64,000 nt of DNA. Origin: Xestospongia muta (lineage: Eukaryota; Porifera; Demospongiae; Haplosclerida; Petrosiidae). The stretch lies in NCBI GenBank assembly GCA_963693285.1, contig OY848922.1, positions 6,684,923-6,748,922 of the forward strand. The letters are read 5' to 3'. Shown here in pieces: positions 47,701 to 61,535 of the stretch. The notes beneath the pieces were generated by a model. That model was not told the origin of the DNA. It searched no databases and was given only the letters and a program-made list of their open reading frames with translations. Position 1 is the stretch's first letter. Each line of letters begins with the position of its first letter. A program made the translations under genes and the position numbers.

Positions 47701-50700
47701 AAAGGGGGCAGGAGGGGTTGAACCCCCCCCCCCCCCCCATTCAAAATCAAGGGGGCTAAGCTCCCCTTGGTTTGTACTCAGGCCTATGTACATGATAACC
47801 ACTTGACTAAAGTGCTTTTGAAACTGATATTATTAGGTTATTAAAAATTATACCAAGTGATTTTGTGGCAACAAATTTGTCTGTTTCTGCTCTCTATTGT
47901 CCAGATTCTTTACTAATCTCAACCTTCAACCAATACATAACTCTATCATATTAAGATGTTACCACTAGCTCTATTATAGAATTCTATTCCCTTGCTGAGC
48001 TTGGACATGTAATTTCCAATACTGAAATCTCTATTTAATAAAATCGTTTGGTGTTACATGATAGCAAAACTTTCATTCTTTTAATGACTGGATCTCTCAT
48101 CCAGTGTGCTCATATAATAAATACTCTACTCATTCTACTAACTTATAAAAGATTTTTTTTAATATTCTCTATTATATCTATTATACCATACTTCAAATGA
48201 TTACTGCAACTAGTGTCTACAAAAAAGTATTGAGTTATTTATGCAACAACATTGTCTCTTTCTAATTCTTATCATCTTCAAACACTCCTGAGGCCATATT
48301 TTATATGAAGGTAATAAAGACTGTACAACATATAATAGTTGCCTCCTCTTTTGCCTTATTTTATACAAATTCAGTTCTAAGATTAAAATGGTATGAAAGT
48401 ATTTGTTCATCTTTATACTAAAGTCAATCAAGTTACTCTTCTTATACCAACCAACGACATGACTCTAATCATAAAAGATCAGAGTGACTTAAGCTGCAGT
48501 CATGATAAAATGAGACATAGCCAAAAACCTTCTATCTATAGTTAATGACTAAGATGATGTTAGCAATAAACTAAGCTATGGCTAATAATCAATTATTTTG
48601 TAGAAAAGGAATGTTGTTAGCAGATTATATAGTTGCAGTATAATTACAGAAGTTTGTTCAAAGTGGTCATGATCAGAATAATTATATTCATTGGTTGATA
48701 TCTTAAGATATTAACCTAAGTCTCAAATAATGAAAACAATTACTATTGAATTTATATTACTAACAATGAAATATTTGATGGAAAAGGAATGTTGGTAGCT
48801 TATTGCTGGTGACAAATGATACTTGAACATTTCATTTGTACAGATCATGAAAAACTATACATGTACAGAGTTATAACATGATAAACTTATTCTTAGGTTA
48901 ATTTGGTACATTGAACACACCAGGTACATAATTGAAGTGATTATGTCAGTCTTCACATTTAACAAACAATAACAAATAGCACAAAAGAGTATTTTCACTG
49001 ATCTGATCAATAATAACATATTAATATCAAACTAGGTATATTATTCATAAAATATGACTACTTGATGCAATCACACTGTGATCTTTCATACCTTATCAAC
49101 AACAGTAATGTCAGCACCATTAGTAATTAATATTTTGATGATCTCTGGATGATTATAGGTGGCTGCAATTTGTAATGCAGTACGGCCAGCCTGTAGCAAT
49201 AAAACAAAGAAGCAGCACATACTCAATGAACACTATAAAGATAAATTTCAACTTAATGTATTATTAACAAATAATACATTTATGATTTTAATAATTTCAC
49301 TTAAACATCCACTATGTTATATTGTCAAGATGGTACAATTATTATACAGTTATGTTCATGTATATATACCTACTAAATAATCTACTCTAGACTAGTATAC
49401 TACATTACTAAACTCAAACCAATCTATCTAAACACAGGTATAATTAATATAATTGTGCCAGATAACCTCTGCTACTTTTAAGAATATAATGAGTATATCA
49501 AATATAATATATACACTTGATAGCACAAGTGTATAATGGTAATTGAAAGAGAATACATACAATACTATAGATCATTAATAACAATCACATGTTCTGTATA
49601 TACTAATTTACAAATGTTCTGTATATACTAATTTAGCTGCACATTTATAACTATATTTGATAGGTATGTAAGCATAAATGTAACTCACTTTATTAATTAC
49701 AGATGCATTTGCTCCTTTCTTTAATAAAAGTTCAGCTACTTTGAGGTATCCGCTTTGACATGCTAACATCAATGGAGTATTAACATCCTAAAGAATCAAA
49801 CATTTTATAACTAGAATATTTAGCCCAAAATATTATATACAAGTACAACTACATACATTTCCCATTAGCTATAACCAGAGATGAAAATGATTTAATTAGT
49901 ACAACATTATAGATCTCATTATAAGACATTTGCTAAGACTCCTCTATTATATAAATTGATATAATAATTAATTTAAAAAATTTTAAACTTTATTGGTTGT
50001 ACAAAAATATAATATTTGCTGAATATATAATAATTCGTAAATAAATGTTTGGTATGTAATTTTTTAATATAATGTTATTCATCAAACAAAATAGCATAAC
50101 ATTAGTAATTGTGTTATGTTCAGACATTGTTTTTTTTAAATGAATAGTAGTATATAAATGAAATGAATGTCATGATATAGCATCAACAGTACAGTTGAAT
50201 TTAAAGGTTTCAATGAATGTATATCAAGGAGTATAGAATACAGTTGTTAAATTACTGTTTACAGGAAGAGCAGTTACAAAGCAACACATTTCAGTGAGTT
50301 TTTACATGCAAACAGGTATTATGTAAAACACATCGTATCCTGGTCTCTCGCAAACTCCTGCTGTTCACTAAATGCTTGTTACTATTCACAAATTTCTGTC
50401 TAAGTGTCATTTTAATTGTTTTCTTTTATTATACTCAGTGCCAGGCTTAAATAATTTTGACAGTAGAAATGACCTCTTATTAAATTTATGCTATGCATTA
50501 AGTGTAAGAAAGAGTTGTATTCATAATTTGGAAAAAAAATTTGTTTTGTTAAGTCATTCACTCAAGCTTTATGTAGTGTTCTGATATTATATCTTCATCC
50601 TCTATTTAAATATTAGCTGTTTATACTAAATCCTATTACTCCTATTAGCTAATAGTCAATCCACCAATACACTTTATGAGTTACTGCATTTATGGATAAA

Positions 50701-53700
50701 TGCAGCCAAACCATTTTTAATTAACAGGTACAGCAAAAGCGATCATAACATATATATATCATGAGAGGTAGACCATCTAGATAGCAAACTAATGACTTAG
50801 CAGTATCATAATATCATTTTAGATAGAGCTGTGCTTTGGGATGGAAAATTTGTACTGTGCACACAAAGAGTTATAAGTGTTAAAAAATCCCAATGTACTA
50901 GTCATAATAAAAAAGGTTAACCTAGCATACAAGAATTTGTGGATGGACAATCACCTTATCTCAGGTCAATATGTCTGCTTGGCTCAGTTTAATTGTAACA
51001 AAACAGCTTGTTCTTCCCAGGAATTATAGTAACTTTCATGAATAACTTGCTTAAATTTGTTTCTTTCCTTCTCTGCTAAAACTATGTAAGTAGCTTCTAA
51101 TCTTCAAAATAAAGTTAATCAATGTTGTTATTCTTTTGCAAAATCAGGGGCATGGTTCCTATTATGAGGCTGTGACTATCACTTCAGATGCAGTTGTGAT
51201 AACAAATTGGACGAAAACAAGCTTAGAAGAATCTATCTGTATTTAATGGATGAATGCAGCTAAACCATTTCTAATTAACAGGTACAGCTAAAGCGATCAT
51301 AACATATATATATCATGAGAGGTAGACCATCTAGATAGCAAACTAATGACTTAGAAGTATCATTATATCAGCTGTGCTTTGGGATGGAAAATTTCTACTG
51401 TGCACACAAAGAGTTATAAGTGTTAAAAAATCCCAATGTACTAGTCATAATGAAAAAGGTTAACCTAGCATACAAGAATTGTGGATGGACAATCACCTTA
51501 TGACAGGTCAGTATGTCTGCTTGGGTCAGTTTAATTGTAATGAAACAGTTTGTTCTTCCCAGGAATTATAGTAACTTTCACGAACAAGTTGCATAAATTT
51601 GTTTCTTTCCTACTCTGCTAAAACTATGTAAGTATTGACAAGACTATAGTTCAAGCTAAATGGTTGAAGTAATCTTTTTATCAATGAATTAAAACAAAAA
51701 ACTAAGCATACCATATTCCACCCAATTTCCTATACAGTAAAATAGAACTACCCTTAACAGATGATTTGCAGCTTTCTCTTCATTCACTCAGTAATGTCAA
51801 TAAATACCTATGCTTTTATTTCACATGGAATACTTTCCAATATAGCTATAGGTATTGAATGTTTAGTCCCAATGATTTTTACAATATATTGTGTAATTGC
51901 CTTTATTGTCCCATTCCACAGCTACTCAATAAGCCTGTAAGCTCCCCCTGGTTTGTACTCAAGACTATGTACATAATACACACTTGACTGAAGTGGTTTT
52001 GAAACTGACATTATTAGGTTATTAAAATTATACCAACTGATTTTGTGGCAACAAATTTGTCTGTTTCTGCTCTCCATTGTCCAGATTCTTTACTAATCTC
52101 AACCTTCAACCAATAAATAACTCTATCATATTAAGATGTTACTGCTAACTCTATTATAGAATTCTATTCCCTTGCTGAGCTTGGACACGTAGTTTACAAT
52201 ACTGAAATCTTTATTTAATCAAATCGTTTGGTGTTACATGATAGCAAAACTTTCATTCTTTTAATGACTGGATCTTTCATCCAGTGTGCTCATATAATAA
52301 ATACTCTACTCATTCTACTAACTTATAAAATATTCTTTTTAATATTCTCTATTATATCTATTATACCATACTTCAAATGATTACTGCAACTAGTGTCTAC
52401 AAAAAAGTATTGAGTTATTTATGCAACAACATTGTCTCTTTCTAATTCTTATCATCTTCAACACTCCTGAGGCCATATTTTATATGAAGGTAATAAAGAC
52501 TGTACAACATATAATAGTTGCCTTTTCTTTTGCCTTATTTTATACAAATTCAGTTCTAAGATTAAAAAAGGTATAAGTAGTTGTTCAAAATGGTCATGAT
52601 CAGAATAATTATATTCATTGGTTGATACCTTAAGATATTAACCTAAGTCTCAAATAATGAAAACAATTGCTATTGAATTTATATTACTAACAATGAAATA
52701 TTTGATGGAAAAGGAATGTTGGTAGCTTATTGCTGGTGACAAATGATACTTGAGCATTTCATTAGTACAGATCATGAAAAACTATACATGTACAGAGTTA
52801 TAACATGATAAACTTATTCTTAGGTTAATTTGGTACATTGAACACACCAGGTACATAATTGAAGTGATTCAATTCAAATGTGATAGTCTTCACATTTAAC
52901 AAACAATAGCAAATAGCACAAAAGAGTATTTTCACTGATCAATAATAACATTTTAATACCATACTAGGTATATTATTACTAAAATATGACTACTTGATGA
53001 AATCACATTGTGATCTTTCATACCTTATCAACAACAGTAATGTCAGCACCATTAGTAATTAATATTTTGATGATCTCTGGATGATTATTGGTGGCTGCAA
53101 TATGTAATGCAGTACGGCCATCCTATAGCAATAAAACAAAGAAATAGTACATATTCAATGAACACTATAAAGATAAATTTCAACTTAATGTATTATTAAC
53201 ATAATACATTTATGATTTTAATAAATTTCACTTAAACATCTACTATATTATATTGTCAAGATGGTACAATTATTATACAGTTATGTTCATGTATATATAC
53301 CTACTAAATAATCTACTCTAGACTAGTATACTACATTACTAAACTGAAACCAATCTATCTAAACACAGGAATAATTAATGTAATTGTGCCAGAGAACCTC
53401 TGCTACTTTTAGGAATATAATGAGTATATCAAATATAAGATCACAGTTATGAAAACTATACCTACACTAGTCACTGTTTATTGACAAGACTATAGTTCAA
53501 GCTAAATGCTTGAAGTAATCCTTTTATCAATGAATTAAAACAAAAACTAATTTTTCTATATTCCACACAATCTCCTATAATGATAAAAATAGCTTAATTT
53601 AAGCTGAATTGATTATAGACAGTGAAAACTATGTAATTAAGTATATATTTCAGATAGGGCAGTTATTACAGTAGATATGCAAAACAGTAAGTTTTCATTT

Positions 53701-56700
53701 GTATTTGTGGTTATTGATGTTATACAATTAACAGTCTAGTCTATCTTTTACAAACGATAACAGAGACACATTTATTTAACGCCCACACAATTAAAATTCA
53801 TGGCAATTTTAAATAGAAGTTTTGTGCAAAGAAAAAGAAAGAATATATAGCTGCTAAGATAACCAAGCCATTAAAAACTCTTACATGAGTTTGACTAGTA
53901 TGATGGAACATCATGGAAGATCTGTCCTGTTCATTCATGTGTGGGCGTGGTTCCTGAGTGTTTGAAAATAGCAACAACTCAGTGGTTCTGGATTTAGGAA
54001 AGTAAATATTTATGTGTATGTTGCATGCTCCTATTTTGCATTCATTTCATCTTCTGTTGGAAAGTATAGAGAATATATGATATGTTCCATGATGTCTGGA
54101 TGTATAGAAACAATATAAGATCTTTATCTCTAGTTTAATAGAAGCTCATAGCTTTAAATTTGGCTGATATTTTTGAGTTCAGGTCAGATATTGCATTGTT
54201 GTTATACACCACAGAACATCTTTATCCCTCTCTTGTCAGATTAATATTGATATACTATTAATAAGTGTAGAAAACAAATCTGATAAAGGTATATATCAAA
54301 ATTAAAGCACTAGACATCAAAATATATCTTCAATGAATTTAAAGCAGAAATCATGATTCTATCATGTAAGTTTAATATACTCTCCTTTTCATGACTTTTG
54401 AAACTAATGATAATCTTTTTCATCAACTTGTTACAAATTCTACTGATTTGATTTATATTAACAAATTGGTCCTATTCAGCTTATTCCACTGCATTAATAA
54501 TAATGTTCATAAAGTTGTGGAATTTGTTTATGAATATATTTATTGTGTTAATTTGTTATTTGTATACATGTACTTTGTCTGGTTGCTTTTAATGCAGTTG
54601 TAATTATAGATAAGACTCTTTAAAAGATGAAACAATTAATTATTTGGCTATACTATAAACTTATTGAGTTTATGAAATTATGTATTAAATTTTATTGTGA
54701 AAAGAAATATGTAAGAAGAAAAAAATTCTACTAGTGTATGTAGAAAAGACATATAAGAAATCATGCCCACACACAAGATACAACAGTATTTCAAATTACA
54801 TCTGTGTTTTTATGAGTCTTTTTGCTGTGAACATATTTGAAGCTATAGTTACTCATTATAATACAATGTATTAAAACAAAGAACATTATTGCAGATATTG
54901 TTACATATTCATGTCAATAGTTAGATATACATTATGTTAGATGATTTCTTATTAGATGTCTTCTTAGTCATGTAGGATGAGAGTGGGATGTTTCAAGTTA
55001 TGAAGTTAATCTTAATTGTCGTCAGTAAAGGAAGAGTGCAATTAATTTTCTTTCAAATTGCATATCAAAGAAAAACTGATGGCAAGCATTTTCTAAAGAT
55101 TTATTGTAAACATTACAACCATTCCTTATTGGGACAATCTTCAGTAATTATGTTATGTCAATTACCAATTATACAAACACTCTTGCATAAGGCAAATTAA
55201 TAAAACTATACAACACTTAATGTTTCCTTCTTCTTTGTTACTTTTTTACAAGAAACTTCATACCTTATCAACAACAGTAATGTCAGCACCATTAGCAATT
55301 AACATTTTGACAATCTCTGGATGATTATTGCGAGCTGCCCAATGTAATATAGTCTGGCCATACTGTAACAATAAAAGAAAGAAGCAATACATACACAATG
55401 TACACTATACAGATCAATTTCAACTCAATGTACTAGTAGTACACAGTACATTCATAAAGTTCATAATATTTATATATATATATCTATTATATAATTCTAA
55501 TAATGTGCTAATTATGTTTATATTATGAAAATAATTATCTGTTCCTGTCCCACCATAACATGATTTTGTGTATACTATATAAGTGTCATATGGGGTGTGA
55601 TGAGAAGTGTTCCATATCTTTGCGACTCTATCCCGAGTCATCACATAACGGTGACAAGACTGGATCTTCCAGTATAGGAACATGGGAGAATTATGCCTCC
55701 AACATTATTGTAGGGCTAATGATGTTATTGATAACGAGACATTGGCAGTTTTATGTAGTGTACGTGGTCCGTTGATGCATAAACTAATCAAGAATTTACT
55801 AATGCCTAAGAAGTCCATGTGATATCTTTCAATTCAATTGTAGACTTGGTGAAGGAGCATTATAGCCCAAAACCATGAGTGTTGTCCAGTGTTTTAAATT
55901 TAATTTAAGCTACAACAGCCAGGAGAGGCAGTGGCAACCTTTATAGCTGAGCTGAGACAACTATACAGGTTTTGTGAATATGGGGATATGTTAGATGACA
56001 TACTATGTGATCGTTTAGTGGGTGGTATTCGACAGCTGAGTATTCAACGATGACTGCTGGCTGAACTCACCCTAACTAACTCTGAAATGTGCTCTTGAAC
56101 TGGTACTTGCAATGTAGTGAGCAGAGAATGATACAAGAGATATTCAGTGCTAAAAGCCTACTTGTTACCGTTATGGAGGAAACCGCATAGCACCAAGTTG
56201 CAGATTTAAAGACTCAAGACTTAAATTTTGTTGAATGTATAATAATTCATAAATAAATGTTTGGTATGTTATTTTTTAATATGTTATTTATCAAACAAAA
56301 TAGCATAACATTAGTAATTGTGTTATGTTCAGACATTATTTTTTAAATGAATAGTAGTATATAAATGAAATGAATGTCATGATATAGCATCAACAGTACA
56401 GTTGAATTTAAAGGTTTCAATGAATGTATATCAAGGAGTATAGAATACAGTTGTTAAATTACTGTTAACAGGAAAAGCAGTTTACAAAGCAACATATTTC
56501 AGTCAATTTTTACATGCAAACAGGTATTATGTAAAACACAATGTATCCTGGTCTCACACAAACTCCTGTCGTTCACTAAATGCTTGTTACTATTCACAAA
56601 TTTCTGTTTAATTGTCATTTTAATTGTCTTTTATTTAATGTACTCAGTGCCACCCTTAAATAATATTGACAGTAGAAACGACCTCTTATTAAATTTATGC

Positions 56701-59700
56701 TATGTGTTAAGTGTAAGATTGAGTTGTAGTCATAATTTGGAAAAAATTCAGAAAACTCTATTCTACCATATATTTGTTTTGTTAAGTCATTTGCTCAAGC
56801 TTATGTGGTTTTCTGATATTATATCTTCATCCTCTATTTAAATATTAGCTGTTTATACTAAATCCTATTACTCCTATTAGCTGATAGTCAACCCACCAAT
56901 ACACTTTACAAGTTACTGCATTTATGGATATATGCAGCTAAACCATTTCTAATTAATAGATACAGCTAAAGCAATCATAAATATATATATATATATCATG
57001 AGACCATCTAGATAGCAAAGTAATGACTTAGTAGTATCAATTATATCATTATAGATAGAGCTGTGCTTTGGGATGGAAAATTTGTACTGTGCACACAATG
57101 AGTTATAAGTGTTAAAGAATTCCAGTGTACTAGTCATAATGAAAAAGGTTAACCTAGCATACAAGAATTGTGGATGGACAATCCCATTTATGACAGGTCA
57201 ATATGTCTGCTTGGCTCAGTTTAATTGTAATGCAACAGTTTGTTCTTCCCAGGAATTATAGTAACTTTCACAAACAACTTGCATAAATTTGTTTCTTTCC
57301 TACTCTGCTAAAACTATGTAAGTATTGACCAGACTATAGTTCAAGCTAAATGCTTCAATTAATCATTTTATCAATGAATTAAAACAAAAACTAAGTGTAC
57401 CATATTCCATCCAATTTCCTATACAGTAAAATAGAACTACACTTAACAGATGATTTACAGCTTTCTCTTGATTCACTCAGTAATGTCAATAAATACCTAT
57501 GCTTTTATTTTACATGGAATACTTCCCGATATAGCTATAGGTATTGAATGTTTAGTCCCAACAATTTTTACAATATATTGTGTAATTGCCTTTATTGTCC
57601 CATTCCACAGCTACCCAATAAGTCTGTAAACTTAACAAGTACCAACTGACAGGTATGTACACCGTCATAAGGGTAGGAAAAGGGGGCAGGAGGGGTTGAA
57701 CCCCCCCCCCCCCCATTCAAAATCAAGGGGGCTAAGCTCCCCTTGGTTTGTACTCAGGCCTATGTACATGATAACCACTTGACTAAAGTGCTTTTGAAAC
57801 TGATATTATTAGGTTATTAAAAATTATACCAAGTGATTTTGTGGCAACAAATTTGTCTGTTTCTGCTCTCTATTGTCCAGATTCTTTACTAATCTCAACC
57901 TTCAACCAATACATAACTCTATCATATTAAGATGTTACCACTAGCTCTATTATAGAATTCTATTCCCTTGCTGAGCTTGGACATGTAATTTCCAATACTG
58001 AAATCTCTATTTAATAAAATCGTTTGGTGTTACATGATAGCAAAACTTTCATTCTTTTAATGACTGGATCTCTCATCCAGTGTGCTCATATAATAAATAC
58101 TCTACTCATTCTACTAACTTATAAAAGATTTTTTTTAATATTCTCTATTATATCTATTATACCATACTTCAAATGATTACTGCAACTAGTGTCTACAAAA
58201 AAGTATTGAGTTATTTATGCAACAACATTGTCTCTTTCTAATTCTTATCATCTTCAAACACTCCTGAGGCCATATTTTATATGAAGGTAATAAAGACTGT
58301 ACAACATATAATAGTTGCCTCCTCTTTTGCCTTATTTTATACAAATTCAGTTCTAAGATTAAAATGGTATGAAAGTATTTGTTCATCTTTATACTAAAGT
58401 CAATCAAGTTACTCTTCTTATACCAACCAACGACATGACTCTAATCATAAAAGATCAGAGTGACTTAAGCTGCAGTCATGATAAAATGAGACATAGCCAA
58501 AAACCTTCTATCTATAGTTAATGACTAAGATGATGTTAGCAATAAACTAAGCTATGGCTAATAATCAATTATTTTGTAGAAAAGGAATGTTGTTAGCAGA
58601 TTATATAGTTGCAGTATAATTACAGAAGTTTGTTCAAAGTGGTCATGATCAGAATAATTATATTCATTGGTTGATATCTTAAGATATTAACCTAAGTCTC
58701 AAATAATGAAAACAATTACTATTGAATTTATATTACTAACAATGAAATATTTGATGGAAAAGGAATGTTGGTAGCTTATTGCTGGTGACAAATGATACTT
58801 GAACATTTCATTTGTACAGATCATGAAAAACTATACATGTACAGAGTTATAACATGATAAACTTATTCTTAGGTTAATTTGGTACATTGAACACACCAGG
58901 TACATAATTGAAGTGATTATGTCAGTCTTCACATTTAACAAACAATAACAAATAGCACAAAAGAGTATTTTCACTGATCTGATCAATAATAACATATTAA
59001 TATCAAACTAGGTATATTATTCATAAAATATGACTACTTGATGCAATCACACTGTGATCTTTCATACCTTATCAACAACAGTAATGTCAGCACCATTAGT
59101 AATTAATATTTTGATGATCTCTGGATGATTATAGGTGGCTGCAATTTGTAATGCAGTACGGCCAGCCTGTAGCAATAAAACAAAGAAGCAGCACATACTC
59201 AATGAACACTATAAAGATAAATTTCAACTTAATGTATTATTAACAAATAATACATTTATGATTTTAATAATTTCACTTAAACATCCACTATGTTATATTG
59301 TCAAGATGGTACAATTATTATACAGTTATGTTCATGTATATATACCTACTAAATAATCTACTCTAGACTAGTATACTACATTACTAAACTCAAACCAATC
59401 TATCTAAACACAGGTATAATTAATATAATTGTGCCAGATAACCTCTGCTACTTTTAAGAATATAATGAGTATATCAAATATAATATATACACTTGATAGC
59501 ACAAGTGTATAATGGTAATTGAAAGAGAATACATACAATACTATAGATCATTAATAACAATCACATGTTCTGTATATACTAATTTACAAATGTTCTGTAT
59601 ATACTAATTTAGCTGCACATTTATAACTATATTTGATAGGTATGTAAGCATAAATGTAACTCACTTTATTAATTACAGATGCATTTGCTCCTTTCTTTAA

Positions 59701-61473
59701 TAAAAGTTCAGCTACTTTGAGGTATCCGCTTTGACATGCTAACATCAATGGAGTATTAACATCCTAAAGAATCAAACATTTTATAACTAGAATATTTAGC
59801 CCAAAATATTATATACAAGTACAACTACATACATTTCCCATTAGCTATAACCAGAGATGAAAATGATTTAATTAGTACAACATTATAGATCTCATTATAA
59901 GACATTTGCTAAGACTCCTCTATTATATAAATTGATATAATAATTAATTTAAAAAATTTTAAACTTTATTGGTTGTACAAAAATATAATATTTGCTGAAT
60001 ATATAATAATTCGTAAATAAATGTTTGGTATGTAATTTTTTAATATAATGTTATTCATCAAACAAAATAGCATAACATTAGTAATTGTGTTATGTTCAGA
60101 CATTGTTTTTTTTAAATGAATAGTAGTATATAAATGAAATGAATGTCATGATATAGCATCAACAGTACAGTTGAATTTAAAGGTTTCAATGAATGTATAT
60201 CAAGGAGTATAGAATACAGTTGTTAAATTACTGTTTACAGGAAGAGCAGTTACAAAGCAACACATTTCAGTGAGTTTTTACATGCAAACAGGTATTATGT
60301 AAAACACATCGTATCCTGGTCTCTCGCAAACTCCTGCTGTTCACTAAATGCTTGTTACTATTCACAAATTTCTGTCTAAGTGTCATTTTAATTGTTTTCT
60401 TTTATTATACTCAGTGCCAGGCTTAAATAATTTTGACAGTAGAAATGACCTCTTATTAAATTTATGCTATGCATTAAGTGTAAGAAAGAGTTGTATTCAT
60501 AATTTGGAAAAAAAAATTTGTTTTGTTAAGTCATTCACTCAAGCTTTATGTAGTGTTCTGATATTATATCTTCATCCTCTATTTAAATATTAGCTGTTTA
60601 TACTAAATCCTATTACTCCTATTAGCTAATAGTCAATCCACCAATACACTTTATGAGTTACTGCATTTATGGATAAATGCAGCCAAACCATTTTTAATTA
60701 ACAGGTACAGCAAAAGCGATCATAACATATATATATCATGAGAGGTAGACCATCTAGATAGCAAACTAATGACTTAGCAGTATCATAATATCATTTTAGA
60801 TAGAGCTGTGCTTTGGGATGGAAAATTTGTACTGTGCACACAAAGAGTTATAAGTGTTAAAAAATCCCAATGTACTAGTCATAATAAAAAAGGTTAACCT
60901 AGCATACAAGAATTTGTGGATGGACAATCACCTTATCTCAGGTCAATATGTCTGCTTGGCTCAGTTTAATTGTAACAAAACAGCTTGTTCTTCCCAGGAA
61001 TTATAGTAACTTTCATGAATAACTTGCTTAAATTTGTTTCTTTCCTTCTCTGCTAAAACTATGTAAGTAGCTTCTAATCTTCAAAATAAAGTTAATCAAT
61101 GTTGTTATTCTTTTGCAAAATCAGGGGCATGGTTCCTATTATGAGGCTGTGACTATCACTTCAGATGCAGTTGTGATAACAAATTGGACGAAAACAAGCT
61201 TAGAAGAATCTATCTGTATTTAATCATTCTAACAAAGACAATCAGAAGCTAAACTAATTAATAGCCAATTAATTTTTTTAGAAAAAGAATACTGATAAGT
61301 TATTATATTATTACAGTATATTTCAGAAGATTGTTCAAGTGTTCATGATCAAGATAATTACATATATAAGTTGTCATTTGTGTTGGGAGTAAGTTATAAA
61401 TGAAGTTCGTTTGTTGCCCTCAAAAGTCACACAAAACTATAAAATTAAATAATATGAAGTTGACATGCTCTTA

Positions 61474-61535
<62 letters not shown>

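Larger units (their letters stand above)
43914..51239. repeat. Intragenic segmental duplication, copy 1 (about 7.3 kb)
   Basis: Matches 53779-61220 in the same orientation. The offset is 9889-9891 bases in the 45-47 kb part and 9976 from about 47.72 kb on. The part 47.75-51.23 kb appears identical to its partner except for one base in an A run near 50530. The part before about 47.2 kb shows regular substitutions and small indels, including about 70 bp missing near 47165. Contains ankyrin exons alpha (45372), beta (49092), gamma (49689) and a gag fossil. Confidence 0.93.
53779..61220. repeat. Intragenic segmental duplication, copy 2 (about 7.4 kb)
   Basis: Partner of 43914-51239, same orientation. 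The right breakpoint is sharp: after ATCTGTATTTA this copy continues into unrelated sequence (ATCATTCTAACAAAGACA), while copy 1 runs into the third copy. Confidence 0.93.

Noticed and set aside
48210..48431. Identical 73-residue frames at 48210 and 58186
   Set aside because: Identity is explained by the recent duplication; AT-rich intron sequence with no protein features.
49159..49380. Plus-strand frame overlapping ankyrin exon beta, and its copy at 59135
   Set aside because: Its first residues are the antisense of the ankyrin exon; the rest is intron.
43914..61220. CRISPR-like or satellite array interpretation of the repeats
   Set aside because: Units are kilobase-sized, irregular and contain ankyrin exons; there are no short regularly spaced repeats.
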